Shown: piece by piece, positions 17,730-25,955 of the stretch | Layout: every line of letters begins with the position of its first letter | How positions within the stretch are numbered: the stretch's first letter is position 1 | From: Candidatus Rifleibacteriota bacterium | GTDB lineage: Bacteria > Muiribacteriota > Ozemobacteria > Ozemobacterales > Ozemobacteraceae | DNA length: 64,000 nucleotides | Direction of reading: 5' to 3' | Assembly (NCBI GenBank): GCA_024710355.1 | Contig: JANJUX010000016.1 | Span: 1 to 64,000, forward strand | Made by a program: the position numbers and the translations under genes | Notes under the pieces: model-generated | Seen by the model: only the letters and a program-made list of their open reading frames with translations | What the model was told of the DNA's origin: nothing | The model's database searches: none

Positions 17730-20474
17730 CTACAGGTCGAAACAGCCGGTATCGAGCCAATACTGGTCTGAAACCATGGTGCGCAGGCGCAGCTGGGCAC
17801 TTTTCTGATTACATTTTGTACCCTTCGCATCGAGAAGCTCAGCGACCGCAAGGCACTCACGGTTGCTGTTATCCTGGTTCAGCTTAACCACATACGGCCC
17901 GCTGCCCTTGAGTGAGTCAGCATCAAGAACCAGCTCCCACAGTGGATTGACCATGCACACTTCTGAATCTATGCGGCGAATGCCAAGCAGCGCATTTTTA
18001 CTCACCTGCAGCTGCGCCGGAGCAGACCCAGGCGTCGGAAACAAGCACTGCTCGATATTCATCGTCTCGCGGGCAAAAGTGCCGATAAAACACTCGCGCT
18101 GCCGAATCAGGCTGCTGTCGGTGGTAAGATTCATGCCATCGAGGCAATTGAGCTTTTCGGCAAACAGCCAGACGGCGCCGCCCATGACGCAGGTGGTCTT
18201 GGGGTCGGCAATACCACCGCCACGCTGCGAGAAGGGATACCAGCTGCCCACCGGATACCCCTTCAAACCAATTATACGGGCAGGCTGCACCGGCATCAGG
18301 CGTATGAGCATTTCTCTGATGATCGGCAAAGATGACGGCTTGCCGCCCAAAATAAGAGTATCGCAGTCAAACTGTGCAATTACCTCGGCAAAAATGCGCA
18401 TGACATTTTCGAGAACGTTGGCGATCACAGCATTAACCTTCGGGCGCGAGATCTGCCATGGAATTTCAGGCAGAGTTATGTCGCAGCCAAAATCGCGACG
18501 CATGTGTTCGGCAAAAAAATCGAGAACCCCGGCGCCAGGCATACGGTTCGGGAAAAACCGGTCGAAACTGAGCTCGATATCAGGGTCCTCACTGTCGAGC
18601 TCGGCAAATTCAAGGTGACGATGTGCCATCGGAATCCAGAGCTGGCGGCACAGTTCGGCTTTCATATCGTTGAAGCTCTTGTCGCGCCCACCGCGACCGG
18701 GCCCGAAGAAAATCTGAAAGTCTTCCCATGAGATATTGGGGTTTTTCTGCTGCGCCCAGCTGAAAATGCGCCTGAGAATCAGCTTCTCGATAACCCGTTT
18801 GGCGATTTCGTCGCCGGCAATCGAAAAGCCTTCCGAGAACAGCATCTTCTGCCTGATCAGCATCGGCTGCGCAACGTCGGCATGGTATTCGGCAATCATC
18901 AGATCGCTCGTGCCCCCGCCGATATCGATGCTGGCGACTCTGACCATTTTGCCGGCAGCGCCGGCCCGCGCCCGGCCAAGGGTTTCGACCGCCTCGCCGG
19001 CATTGCCGAGGAACCGGTGCATAACTTCGCCATAGAGCCAGGTGAGCTGCACAGCGGTTGCCTCATCGAGGTTCAATTCTACGTCGGGCCTGGTTTCAGG
19101 GTCTCGGCCCGTCACATGAAAAAACAGGTCGAGGGCCGAATCCACCCGTTGCCGGTATAAATTCTTTTCAGGAAAGGACATGCCGCATGGCGTCGTCATG
19201 ACGATGTTCTTCAGTCGGCGACCGGCCTGCCGGTGCCCGCGCGAACGCCGGTAGGAATAAGAATTGATCTGAGCATAAACATGGCAGAGAATTTCTGTCA
19301 TCAGAAAGGTCATCAATGAACTCGGCGGGTAGCATGGCTCAAACGGCGGGGTCGCCTTTTCGCCCATGAAAACGCCATTTTCATCGAGATATTTCAGAAA
19401 CGGCGCCCCGATTTTTTTGCCCAGCCCGTCGCCGGGCAGGTTGAAATACCACGGGAAATGCCGCTGCTGTTCATCCCACAGGTAGCGCTTCGGACTCGAC
19501 ATACCGGTATCGCCGATATCAGACGGCTCCTGGCGTGCCGCTTCATGGCCGAGACGCAAAATTCCAGGCCAGGCGAAACGGTTGCCGGCGGCCGGAATCT
19601 GATAGTCGCTACTGCTGAAAAGCGGCGGCTGAAACTTAAAACTGGTATCGAAAGGTTCGGTATAAATACTGCATGGTTCCTGCAGATCACGAATTTCAAG
19701 TTTGCAGCATGCGTCGAGACTGACCGGCCGCCCCGGAATCTGCTCGATAAGAACGCCGCAGGCACGACTGTTGCCCAGGTCAAGCACCAGGCTGACATCG
19801 ATTGCCTCGCCCTCGGGGCGAAGCATCGTTACCTCAGGCAGCAGAGCTGCCTGCTGCAGGCCATCCATCAGGGTCATGAAAGCAGCCAGAGAAGCAGCAT
19901 AGGGCGGCACTTTCTCGCTGCCTTCAGCCGGAACATTCTGCAGGGCGCTTTTAATCCAGTTCAGCATTGTCGGGGTCTGCCAGAAAGGCAGGTTGCCGGG
20001 GTTGATGATGAAGGTTTGCCCCACATCCTCGTTCAGCAGGCCGGTGCCGCCTTTGCCATCAGCGGCGGCATCAGCGCTGACAGAAGTGTCGACGGCAATT
20101 GCATAGTTGATGACGTTGTCGTCGAGCTGCAGCGGCGGGCGCTGCAGAAAAATTCTTGCCCAGTCTACGCTACGCGAGCTACCACAGCCATCGGCAGTTT
20201 TGCGACCGAAAGGCAGCGGCAGCCATTTGCCAAGGGCGGCAGCAAGAGCGTCGCCAAAACACACCGACAGGCCACCGACATCTTTGAGATCGGTGCCCCC
20301 GGCAGCGGCGTTGACAATTGGCTCGGTGCCAAGCTGCAGGCTGATGGCCGAGCTCGGCGACTGCAGCACTCTGAAATGCCATTTTTTGCCGAGCAGCATG
20401 TCAGAGAGGCGCAGTTCATTGTCGGGGGTGTAAAATGAAATTCCGGTTTCGACGAGAAATTCGATTTTTTCCAT
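17730..20474 (-). CDS. SrfB-like protein (actin/Hsp70-fold ATPase)
   Basis: ASKHA motifs: VSLVLDLGNSRACGVLIEQ (phosphate 1), VASIDIGGGTSDLMIAEY (phosphate 2), DTLILGGKPSSLPIIREML (adenosine); size and context fit the SrfB family. Confidence 0.85.
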   Translation of the reverse strand: MEKIEFLVETGISFYTPDNELRLSDMLLGKKWHFRVLQSPSSAISLQLGTEPIVNAAAGGTDLKDVGGLSVCFGDALAAALGKWLPLPFGRKTADGCGSSRSVDWARIFLQRPPLQLDDNVINYAIAVDTSVSADAAADGKGGTGLLNEDVGQTFIINPGNLPFWQTPTMLNWIKSALQNVPAEGSEKVPPYAASLAAFMTLMDGLQQAALLPEVTMLRPEGEAIDVSLVLDLGNSRACGVLIEQIPGRPVSLDACCKLEIRDLQEPCSIYTEPFDTSFKFQPPLFSSSDYQIPAAGNRFAWPGILRLGHEAARQEPSDIGDTGMSSPKRYLWDEQQRHFPWYFNLPGDGLGKKIGAPFLKYLDENGVFMGEKATPPFEPCYPPSSLMTFLMTEILCHVYAQINSYSYRRSRGHRQAGRRLKNIVMTTPCGMSFPEKNLYRQRVDSALDLFFHVTGRDPETRPDVELNLDEATAVQLTWLYGEVMHRFLGNAGEAVETLGRARAGAAGKMVRVASIDIGGGTSDLMIAEYHADVAQPMLIRQKMLFSEGFSIAGDEIAKRVIEKLILRRIFSWAQQKNPNISWEDFQIFFGPGRGGRDKSFNDMKAELCRQLWIPMAHRHLEFAELDSEDPDIELSFDRFFPNRMPGAGVLDFFAEHMRRDFGCDITLPEIPWQISRPKVNAVIANVLENVMRIFAEVIAQFDCDTLILGGKPSSLPIIREMLIRLMPVQPARIIGLKGYPVGSWYPFSQRGGGIADPKTTCVMGGAVWLFAEKLNCLDGMNLTTDSSLIRQRECFIGTFARETMNIEQCLFPTPGSAPAQLQVSKNALLGIRRIDSEVCMVNPLWELVLDADSLKGSGPYVVKLNQDNSNRECLAVAELLDAKGTKCNQKSAQLRLRTMVSDQYWLDTGCFDL

Positions 20475-20477
20475 GAA

Positions 20478-20690
20478 TTATCTGCCTTCGGTGATGGTTT
20501 TGGGGTCAGCAACGGGCTTTTCAGCCGGCGCCGGCCAGTCGAGTGCCGCGCGGCATGGCCAGTACATAATAAAGGCAGCAAAAGCCAGCAACGGAAACTG
20601 CATCAGATATGCGATAACAAAAAATTCGACAATGACCACCCCGCACCAGATCAGCAGCGTCTGATTTATAACTCTTTCCTGCTCCTGCAT
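20478..20690 (-). CDS. Small membrane protein of the Srf-like cluster (70 aa)
   Basis: MQEQERVINQTLLIWCGVVIVEFFVIAYLMQFPLLAFAAFIMYWPCRAALDW; two hydrophobic stretches; 4 nt (3-nt gap) upstream of srfB-like. Confidence 0.7.
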   Translation of the reverse strand: MQEQERVINQTLLIWCGVVIVEFFVIAYLMQFPLLAFAAFIMYWPCRAALDWPAPAEKPVADPKTITEGR

Positions 20691-20710
20691 CGATTACCCT
20701 CCGGGCAGGT

Positions 20711-21871
20711 CTAGGCCTGCAGAATTTCGTTCAGCAAGGTTTTTGCTTCTTTGTGTCCCTGAGCCGCAGCCTTCTGCAGCCAGCTGTTGGCCTTTTCCAG
20801 GCTGAATTCAACACCCATACCACACTGGTAAAGGGTGCCAAGATAAAACTGTGCATGCATGTCGCCGGCATCAGCGGCAAGTCTGAACCAGTTGGCCGCG
20901 GTGGCAAAATCCTGTTTTACCCCCAGACCCTTGTGATATATTTCGCCAATCATGCGACGCGCAACAATTGAACCAAGTTTGGCTGCCTGCTGCAGCATCT
21001 GCAGCGCCAGCGGCACGTCGACGCGGGTGCCGTAACCTGGCAGCAGTGTTTTTGCCTGAGCGACAAGTTCATCGGCACTGCCGGTGAGAGCCACTGGTGC
21101 CGGAGGCTTTGCCGGAGACGGAGCTGCGGGAGCCGCAGCTCTGGCAACGGGTTGTGCTGGTCTGGGTTGAGATGCCGGCGATTTTACCTGGGCAGCTGGC
21201 TGATTCGTTGTCGTTTTTGCGGGCGCACCGCCCTGAACGGATCTTTGCGTCACGCTGGCAGACTTAACCGCTGCCTGCCGTTTTCGGGGTGCGGCGGCAA
21301 AAAAGGCCGATTCACCTGGCTTTTCTGATTTAACGGCGGTTGCCACCAGGCCGGCGCAGTCAGTTTCAGGCAGCGGGCGCCACCAGGCGCTGAAAACCTT
21401 TATGACACCGCTGGCATCGGTACCAAAAATCAGACCGGCACGGTTCTTTTCGAACAACCGCATGGTTTCGGCACTTAAAGTCGGAACAGCGGCAGACTGA
21501 GACGCGGGCGGTGATGCCTCAGCTGCTGCCTCGCGCGCGGCTTCAGCCTCGACCTTGAGGCCAAGAGAGATCGCCCAGGCTTCGACCGCCCAGGCGGCCA
21601 GAGCCGGGTTAACAGGGTGTTTGCGGCCAATTCCGGCAGCCAGTGAATTTATCAGTGAGCGCGAAATGAGCCCGGCATAGCCCTTCTGCAGTTCCCAGGG
21701 GATGCGCTCCTGCAGACCAGCCCGCAAAGCACCGCTTTCAGGCGATTGTGACAGATTACCCGCCTTCTGCAGCATGCGTTCAAAGATGTCGGGACTCTGA
21801 AAAACAGTTGCATCTTTGCGCCCGACCAGCTCGCACAGAACCTTGAGTATTCGCTCCCTTGAAGTATCCAC
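20711..21871 (-). CDS. Sel1-repeat protein of the Srf-like cluster
   Basis: C-terminal Sel1 repeats: ALQMLQQAAKLGSIVARRMIGEIYHKGLGVKQDFATAANWFRLAADAGDMHAQFYLGTLYQCGMGVEFSLEKANSWLQKAAAQGHKEAKTLL. Confidence 0.85.
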   Translation of the reverse strand: MDTSRERILKVLCELVGRKDATVFQSPDIFERMLQKAGNLSQSPESGALRAGLQERIPWELQKGYAGLISRSLINSLAAGIGRKHPVNPALAAWAVEAWAISLGLKVEAEAAREAAAEASPPASQSAAVPTLSAETMRLFEKNRAGLIFGTDASGVIKVFSAWWRPLPETDCAGLVATAVKSEKPGESAFFAAAPRKRQAAVKSASVTQRSVQGGAPAKTTTNQPAAQVKSPASQPRPAQPVARAAAPAAPSPAKPPAPVALTGSADELVAQAKTLLPGYGTRVDVPLALQMLQQAAKLGSIVARRMIGEIYHKGLGVKQDFATAANWFRLAADAGDMHAQFYLGTLYQCGMGVEFSLEKANSWLQKAAAQGHKEAKTLLNEILQA

Positions 21872-21958
21872 ACCTGCCGCCTTTGTTGTTGCTGCCTCAG
21901 AATAGCAAGTTTTGCCGACCCGGTCAACAACTTAGCTGCCCGGGCGACAGACCACAGA

Positions 21959-22534
21959 TCAGGCCTGCAGCTTCTTCATCAGCCACGCCATGTTCTGCCC
22001 AAGCACCCGCATGGTATTCATACCTTCTTCATCTGCAGCTGCAGCACCTGCCTCACGTCCGACAGCGAGATTCCAGTAGACTGAACCTGGTACAATCATT
22101 TCCTGAATAAAAAAGAATTTATTGATGGCGTCAAATGCATCGGTCGAACCGGCGCGGCGAACCGCCACCACCGCCGCACCAACCTTGCGCTTGAGAGACC
22201 GCCCGTTAGCAATGGCGACATAACCAGCCCGGTCTATCAGAGCCTTGATCTCAGCAGTGACATTTGCAAAGTAGGTCGGCGAACCGATCAGAATGCCGTC
22301 TGCCTCAAGCATCTTCGCAATTACCTTGTTGATCATGTCGGTTTCGATGACACAGCGGCCGTTCTTCATTTCGAAGCAACGACCACAGGCAAGACAACCG
22401 CGCACAGCATTTCCACCCAGCTGAATCAGTTCTGTTTCGATTCCCTCGTTGTTCAGTTCAGCAAAAACTGTTTTGAGAAGCAGATCAGTATTGCCGTTCG
22501 GCCGCGGGCTTCCGTTTATTCCAATTACTTTCAT
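21959..22534 (-). CDS. NADPH-dependent FMN reductase / iron-sulfur flavoprotein-like
   Basis: MKVIGINGSPRPNGNTDLLLKTVFAEL, CLACGRCFE, ADGILIGSPTYFANVTAEIKALIDR. Confidence 0.95.
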   Translation of the reverse strand: MKVIGINGSPRPNGNTDLLLKTVFAELNNEGIETELIQLGGNAVRGCLACGRCFEMKNGRCVIETDMINKVIAKMLEADGILIGSPTYFANVTAEIKALIDRAGYVAIANGRSLKRKVGAAVVAVRRAGSTDAFDAINKFFFIQEMIVPGSVYWNLAVGREAGAAAADEEGMNTMRVLGQNMAWLMKKLQA

Positions 22535-22581
22535 AATACCTCCCGTTTTTTTTCTGATTATACACCAGAACAGCGATTTTT

Positions 22582-22610
22582 TTGTCGATTGAGCGTTTTT
22601 GCGCTAATAT
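22582..22610 (+). promoter_or_regulatory. Candidate sigma70-like promoter for the pentapeptide-repeat gene
   Basis: TTGTCG - 17 bp - TAATAT, about 34 bp before the ATG. Confidence 0.4.
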
Positions 22611-22643
22611 AGAATAGGAATTATTCAACGAAGAAGGACTTTT

Positions 22644-23651
22644 TTGAAAATGAAAGGGAATCGACCGGATTATTCGGGCCACGAAGCAGAGCTTGGGCTT
22701 CTCTCTCAGATTTTTCCACAGCTGCGGCCTCTGGCGAAGCTTTTCGGAACCGGCAAAGAAAAAACCGGCCGTTCAGGAGCATTGTTCGCCATTGTCATGC
22801 AGTTTCTGCTGGCTCTGGCTGCGGCGGCTGGCTTTATGGCAGCAATTATACTCATCTCAAAGCTTGAACCCTATCTGCCATTTCTCAATTCAAATCGTGG
22901 CAATCTGCTTACCAGATTAGCCGGTGCGTTCATCGGCCTGCCCGCGATGATGATCATACTGCTCTCGCTCAGCAACAGCTTTGATCTGTTCTACCTGCTG
23001 ATCACCGGCAACAATTTTGATAAATGCGGTGACGAGCTCAAACCGGTAAAATCACTGATGCTGGTGCTCGGCTTTGTCGGCAGCATGGCTGCCGCCCTGA
23101 TCGGCTACTTCTATTTCGAAACCTATGTTTCAAAGCTGCAGAAGAAAAGGCAGATGCGTATCGAACAGCAGGAATATTTTTCTCACCTGAATCAGGGCCG
23201 GGCCGCCTGGAACCGCTATATAACCCAGGGCCCGCAGCATTACATAGAATTCAGCGATACCGATCTTTCAAAGCGGCATTTTAAAGGCTTTTTTTTCTAT
23301 TCGGTAGATTTTATCGGCACAGACCTTACAGATACGGTTTTTGAAGACTGCTATCTTGGCTATTCAAACTTCTCTGGCGCAATTTTAAAAAATACCGTTT
23401 TCAAAGACAGTTATCTTAAAGGCGCCGACTTTGTCGGAACCGACCTTTCCAGTGCTGATTTTACAGGTGCTTTCGGTGAAAAGGCTGATTTTAAAAAATC
23501 TGTAAATTCTGAAAAAGAAATCGCAAAACTTCAGCCTTGTGAAAAAAGCCGCTGGTATGGCGTTTCCTGGCTTGATTTCCGCGACGAAAAGTGGCTCAAG
23601 GAAAAAGGTTACCTGGGCTATGGGGGCAAGAGTCGCGGCCTCGAATACTGA
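22644..23651 (+). CDS. Membrane protein with C-terminal pentapeptide repeats
   Basis: Three predicted TM segments, then DTDLSKRHFKGFFFYSVDFIGTDLTDTVFEDCYLGYSNFSGAILKNTVFKDSYLKGADFVGTDLSSADFTG. Confidence 0.9.
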   Translation: MKMKGNRPDYSGHEAELGLLSQIFPQLRPLAKLFGTGKEKTGRSGALFAIVMQFLLALAAAAGFMAAIILISKLEPYLPFLNSNRGNLLTRLAGAFIGLPAMMIILLSLSNSFDLFYLLITGNNFDKCGDELKPVKSLMLVLGFVGSMAAALIGYFYFETYVSKLQKKRQMRIEQQEYFSHLNQGRAAWNRYITQGPQHYIEFSDTDLSKRHFKGFFFYSVDFIGTDLTDTVFEDCYLGYSNFSGAILKNTVFKDSYLKGADFVGTDLSSADFTGAFGEKADFKKSVNSEKEIAKLQPCEKSRWYGVSWLDFRDEKWLKEKGYLGYGGKSRGLEY

Positions 23652-23680
23652 TCTTGCCCAGGCACAATTCGCCCTATTTC

Positions 23681-23710
23681 TTTACAAAATGGTCTTATGA
23701 GTTTTAAAAT
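23681..23710 (+). promoter_or_regulatory. Candidate sigma70-like promoter
   Basis: TTTACA - 18 bp - TAAAAT upstream of the 23754 CDS. Confidence 0.45.
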
Positions 23711-23753
23711 CGGCCTATAAAAACAAACTTCAAGTGAAGGAGAGCAAAAGGAT

Positions 23754-24101
23754 ATGAAAAAAATTGTGATCTTTGCTTTTCAGGGTGAACTGATGTGCTT
23801 TGCGCATGCGCTGTTAAACGTGCTCGATCTGCATGCAAAAGGTCACCAGGCCAAACTTGTGATCGAGGGCAGCGCTACAAAGTTGATTACACAACTTGCC
23901 GTTTCTGAAACCCCCTTTCACAAACAATATCAGCAGGTTATTTCTGAAAAACTGCTGGCCGGTATCTGCAAAGCCTGTGCCGGCAAAATGGGCTCCCTCG
24001 ATGAAGCAAAAAAACAGGGAATCGCCCTTCTCGATGATATGAACGGCCACCCGGGATTTGCCGGGTGGTTGGCCGAAGGCTATGAAATTATCAGCATGTA
24101 A
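23754..24101 (+). CDS. Hypothetical cytoplasmic protein (DsrE-like)
   Basis: MKKIVIFAFQGELMCFAHALLNVLDLHAKGHQAKLVIEGSATKLI; strong RBS-like GGAG upstream. Confidence 0.75.
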   Translation: MKKIVIFAFQGELMCFAHALLNVLDLHAKGHQAKLVIEGSATKLITQLAVSETPFHKQYQQVISEKLLAGICKACAGKMGSLDEAKKQGIALLDDMNGHPGFAGWLAEGYEIISM

Positions 24102-24140
24102 AAATTTCCGGTCAATGCAACTGCAGACAGCAGGAGTCAG

Positions 24141-24899
24141 ATGATGATAAAAGCAGCAGCCCGCATAATGCTTGAGGCAAAGCGTGTTTGTGTCTTTACC
24201 GGCGCCGGCATTTCAGTCGAAAGCGGCATTCCGCCATTCAGGGGCAAAGGCGGCCTCTGGAACCAGTATAACCCAGAATTTATCGAAATCGGCTATTTTC
24301 ATCGGCATCCACAGCAGTCGTGGCAGCTGATCAAAGAGATTTTTTATGACTTTTTCGGTCAGGCAGTACCGAACGACGCGCATCGGGCCATTGCCAATCT
24401 CGAAAAACAGGGCATTGTCAAATCGGTAATCACCCAGAACATCGACAATCTGCACCAGGATGCCGGCAGCAAAGTCGTACACGAGTTTCACGGCACCGCC
24501 AGCCGGCTTGTCTGCCTCGATTGCCACCAGAGTTTCAGCGTTAAGCAGATCTCTTTCGAGAAATTACCACCTGAGTGCCCAAATTGCCTAGTCGGCCGCA
24601 TCAAGCCCGACTTTATCTTCTTTGGCGAGGGCATACCCGAGCCGGCGCGCAAAAATTCGTTCGAAGAGGCCGAAAAATCAGACGTTTTTCTCGTAATCGG
24701 CACCACCGGCGAGGTCATGCCCGCCTGCATGATTCCGTGCCTGGCCCGCGAAAATGGCGCCAGAATTATCGAGATAAACATCAGCCCGTCAGCCTTCACC
24801 AGCGGCGTCACTGAGATTTTTCTGCAGGGCCCGGCAACCAGCATGATGAATGGGCTTCTCAACGAAATAAGAAGTCTCTCAGGCGCGGCCTCGAAGTGA
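24141..24899 (+). CDS. Sir2-family NAD-dependent protein deacylase
   Basis: FTGAGISVESGIPPFRGKGGLW, TQNIDNLHQDAGSKVVHEFHG, Zn cysteines CLDC...CPNC, RIKPDFIFFGEGIP. Confidence 0.97.
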   Translation: MMIKAAARIMLEAKRVCVFTGAGISVESGIPPFRGKGGLWNQYNPEFIEIGYFHRHPQQSWQLIKEIFYDFFGQAVPNDAHRAIANLEKQGIVKSVITQNIDNLHQDAGSKVVHEFHGTASRLVCLDCHQSFSVKQISFEKLPPECPNCLVGRIKPDFIFFGEGIPEPARKNSFEEAEKSDVFLVIGTTGEVMPACMIPCLARENGARIIEINISPSAFTSGVTEIFLQGPATSMMNGLLNEIRSLSGAASK

Positions 24900-24928
24900 G
24901 CGGAAATCTACGGCACGACCAGCCGCCG

Positions 24929-25885
24929 TCAGCCCCGGCAACCCCTTTTCAGGGCCGGATGTTTCGCATTTTTCAGCGTTACTGACGTTTTTTTCAAGCC
25001 CAGATCAGCCACAAGCCGTAATATCGCAAGCTCTTTGGCCTTGGCCTCGACTTCGACAGTAATCGCAAGACCGCGCCATTCGGGCGGGAAATCAGCCGGG
25101 TCGATATAATCATGGTGCTGCTGCGGCTGCGACCCACCCCAGCCATTAAGCGGACTCGACAGATGGAAAAGCGGCTCGCGGTTCCAGGTTTTCAATGACG
25201 CTGCCGTAGCCTCGGCAATGCTCATATCATCAGGCAGAACCCGATGATGATGCACGTCATACACCAGCGGAATTTTTGTTTCAACGCAGATAGGCAGAAG
25301 GTCTGCAGGGGTAAAAGTTTTGTCGTCATTCTCAAGGGTTACGAGTTTGCGGGCCTTTTCTGACAGGCGGCTGAAACCTTGTTTGAAACGTTGAAGGGCA
25401 GCGGGCTTGTCGCCGTAGCCACCGCCGGCATGAATATTTATCACATCAGCCCCGACCCAGCCAGCGACTTCGGCCTGATATTCAATCTCGGCGATTGAAG
25501 AAGCGACCACTTCGGCACGCGGTGAATTCAGAACAACGAACTGGTCTGGGTGCAAAGAGGCTCGCAGATTATTCTTTTTCAAAAAGCGGCCACATTCTTT
25601 GAACGTGTCGATTATCTGCCGGCCAGCGGGCAGATCGGCAACCGCATAACCAACGCCCGGGTGCGTTTTCAGCGGCAGAATCTGGCTGTTGATGCGAAAG
25701 CAGCCAATGCCGGCAGCAGCACAGAATTTGAAAGCGGCGAGAAGACTGCAGGCATTTTCCAGACAAAGCTCCGAAAGCTTTTCAAGCTGCTCCGGGCGCT
25801 CTTTTTTCAGCAGATGTGTTGCGGTAGCAGTTCTGAACTTTATCGGCTGTTCGACGAAGATGCAGCATAGCCCAAATCTGATCAT
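24929..25885 (-). CDS. uvsE: UV DNA damage endonuclease (UVDE/UvsE)
   Basis: MIRFGLCCIFVEQPIKFRT, FRINSQILPLKTHP, LRASLHPDQFVVLNSPR, INIHAGGGYGDKPAALQRF, LENDDKTFTPADLLPIC, PLVYDVHHHRV. Confidence 0.95.
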   Translation of the reverse strand: MIRFGLCCIFVEQPIKFRTATATHLLKKERPEQLEKLSELCLENACSLLAAFKFCAAAGIGCFRINSQILPLKTHPGVGYAVADLPAGRQIIDTFKECGRFLKKNNLRASLHPDQFVVLNSPRAEVVASSIAEIEYQAEVAGWVGADVINIHAGGGYGDKPAALQRFKQGFSRLSEKARKLVTLENDDKTFTPADLLPICVETKIPLVYDVHHHRVLPDDMSIAEATAASLKTWNREPLFHLSSPLNGWGGSQPQQHHDYIDPADFPPEWRGLAITVEVEAKAKELAILRLVADLGLKKTSVTLKNAKHPALKRGCRG

Positions 25886-25955
25886 AAAAGAGCCTTTCTC
25901 TCAACCGCAGCAGGCAAAACTGGTATCATCGCCTGAATGCACAGCACCATGATCA

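Noticed and set aside
19458-20438. 326-aa plus-strand ORF
   Set aside because: Antisense to the SrfB-like gene, which has clear ASKHA motifs; the antisense frame has no recognisable domain.
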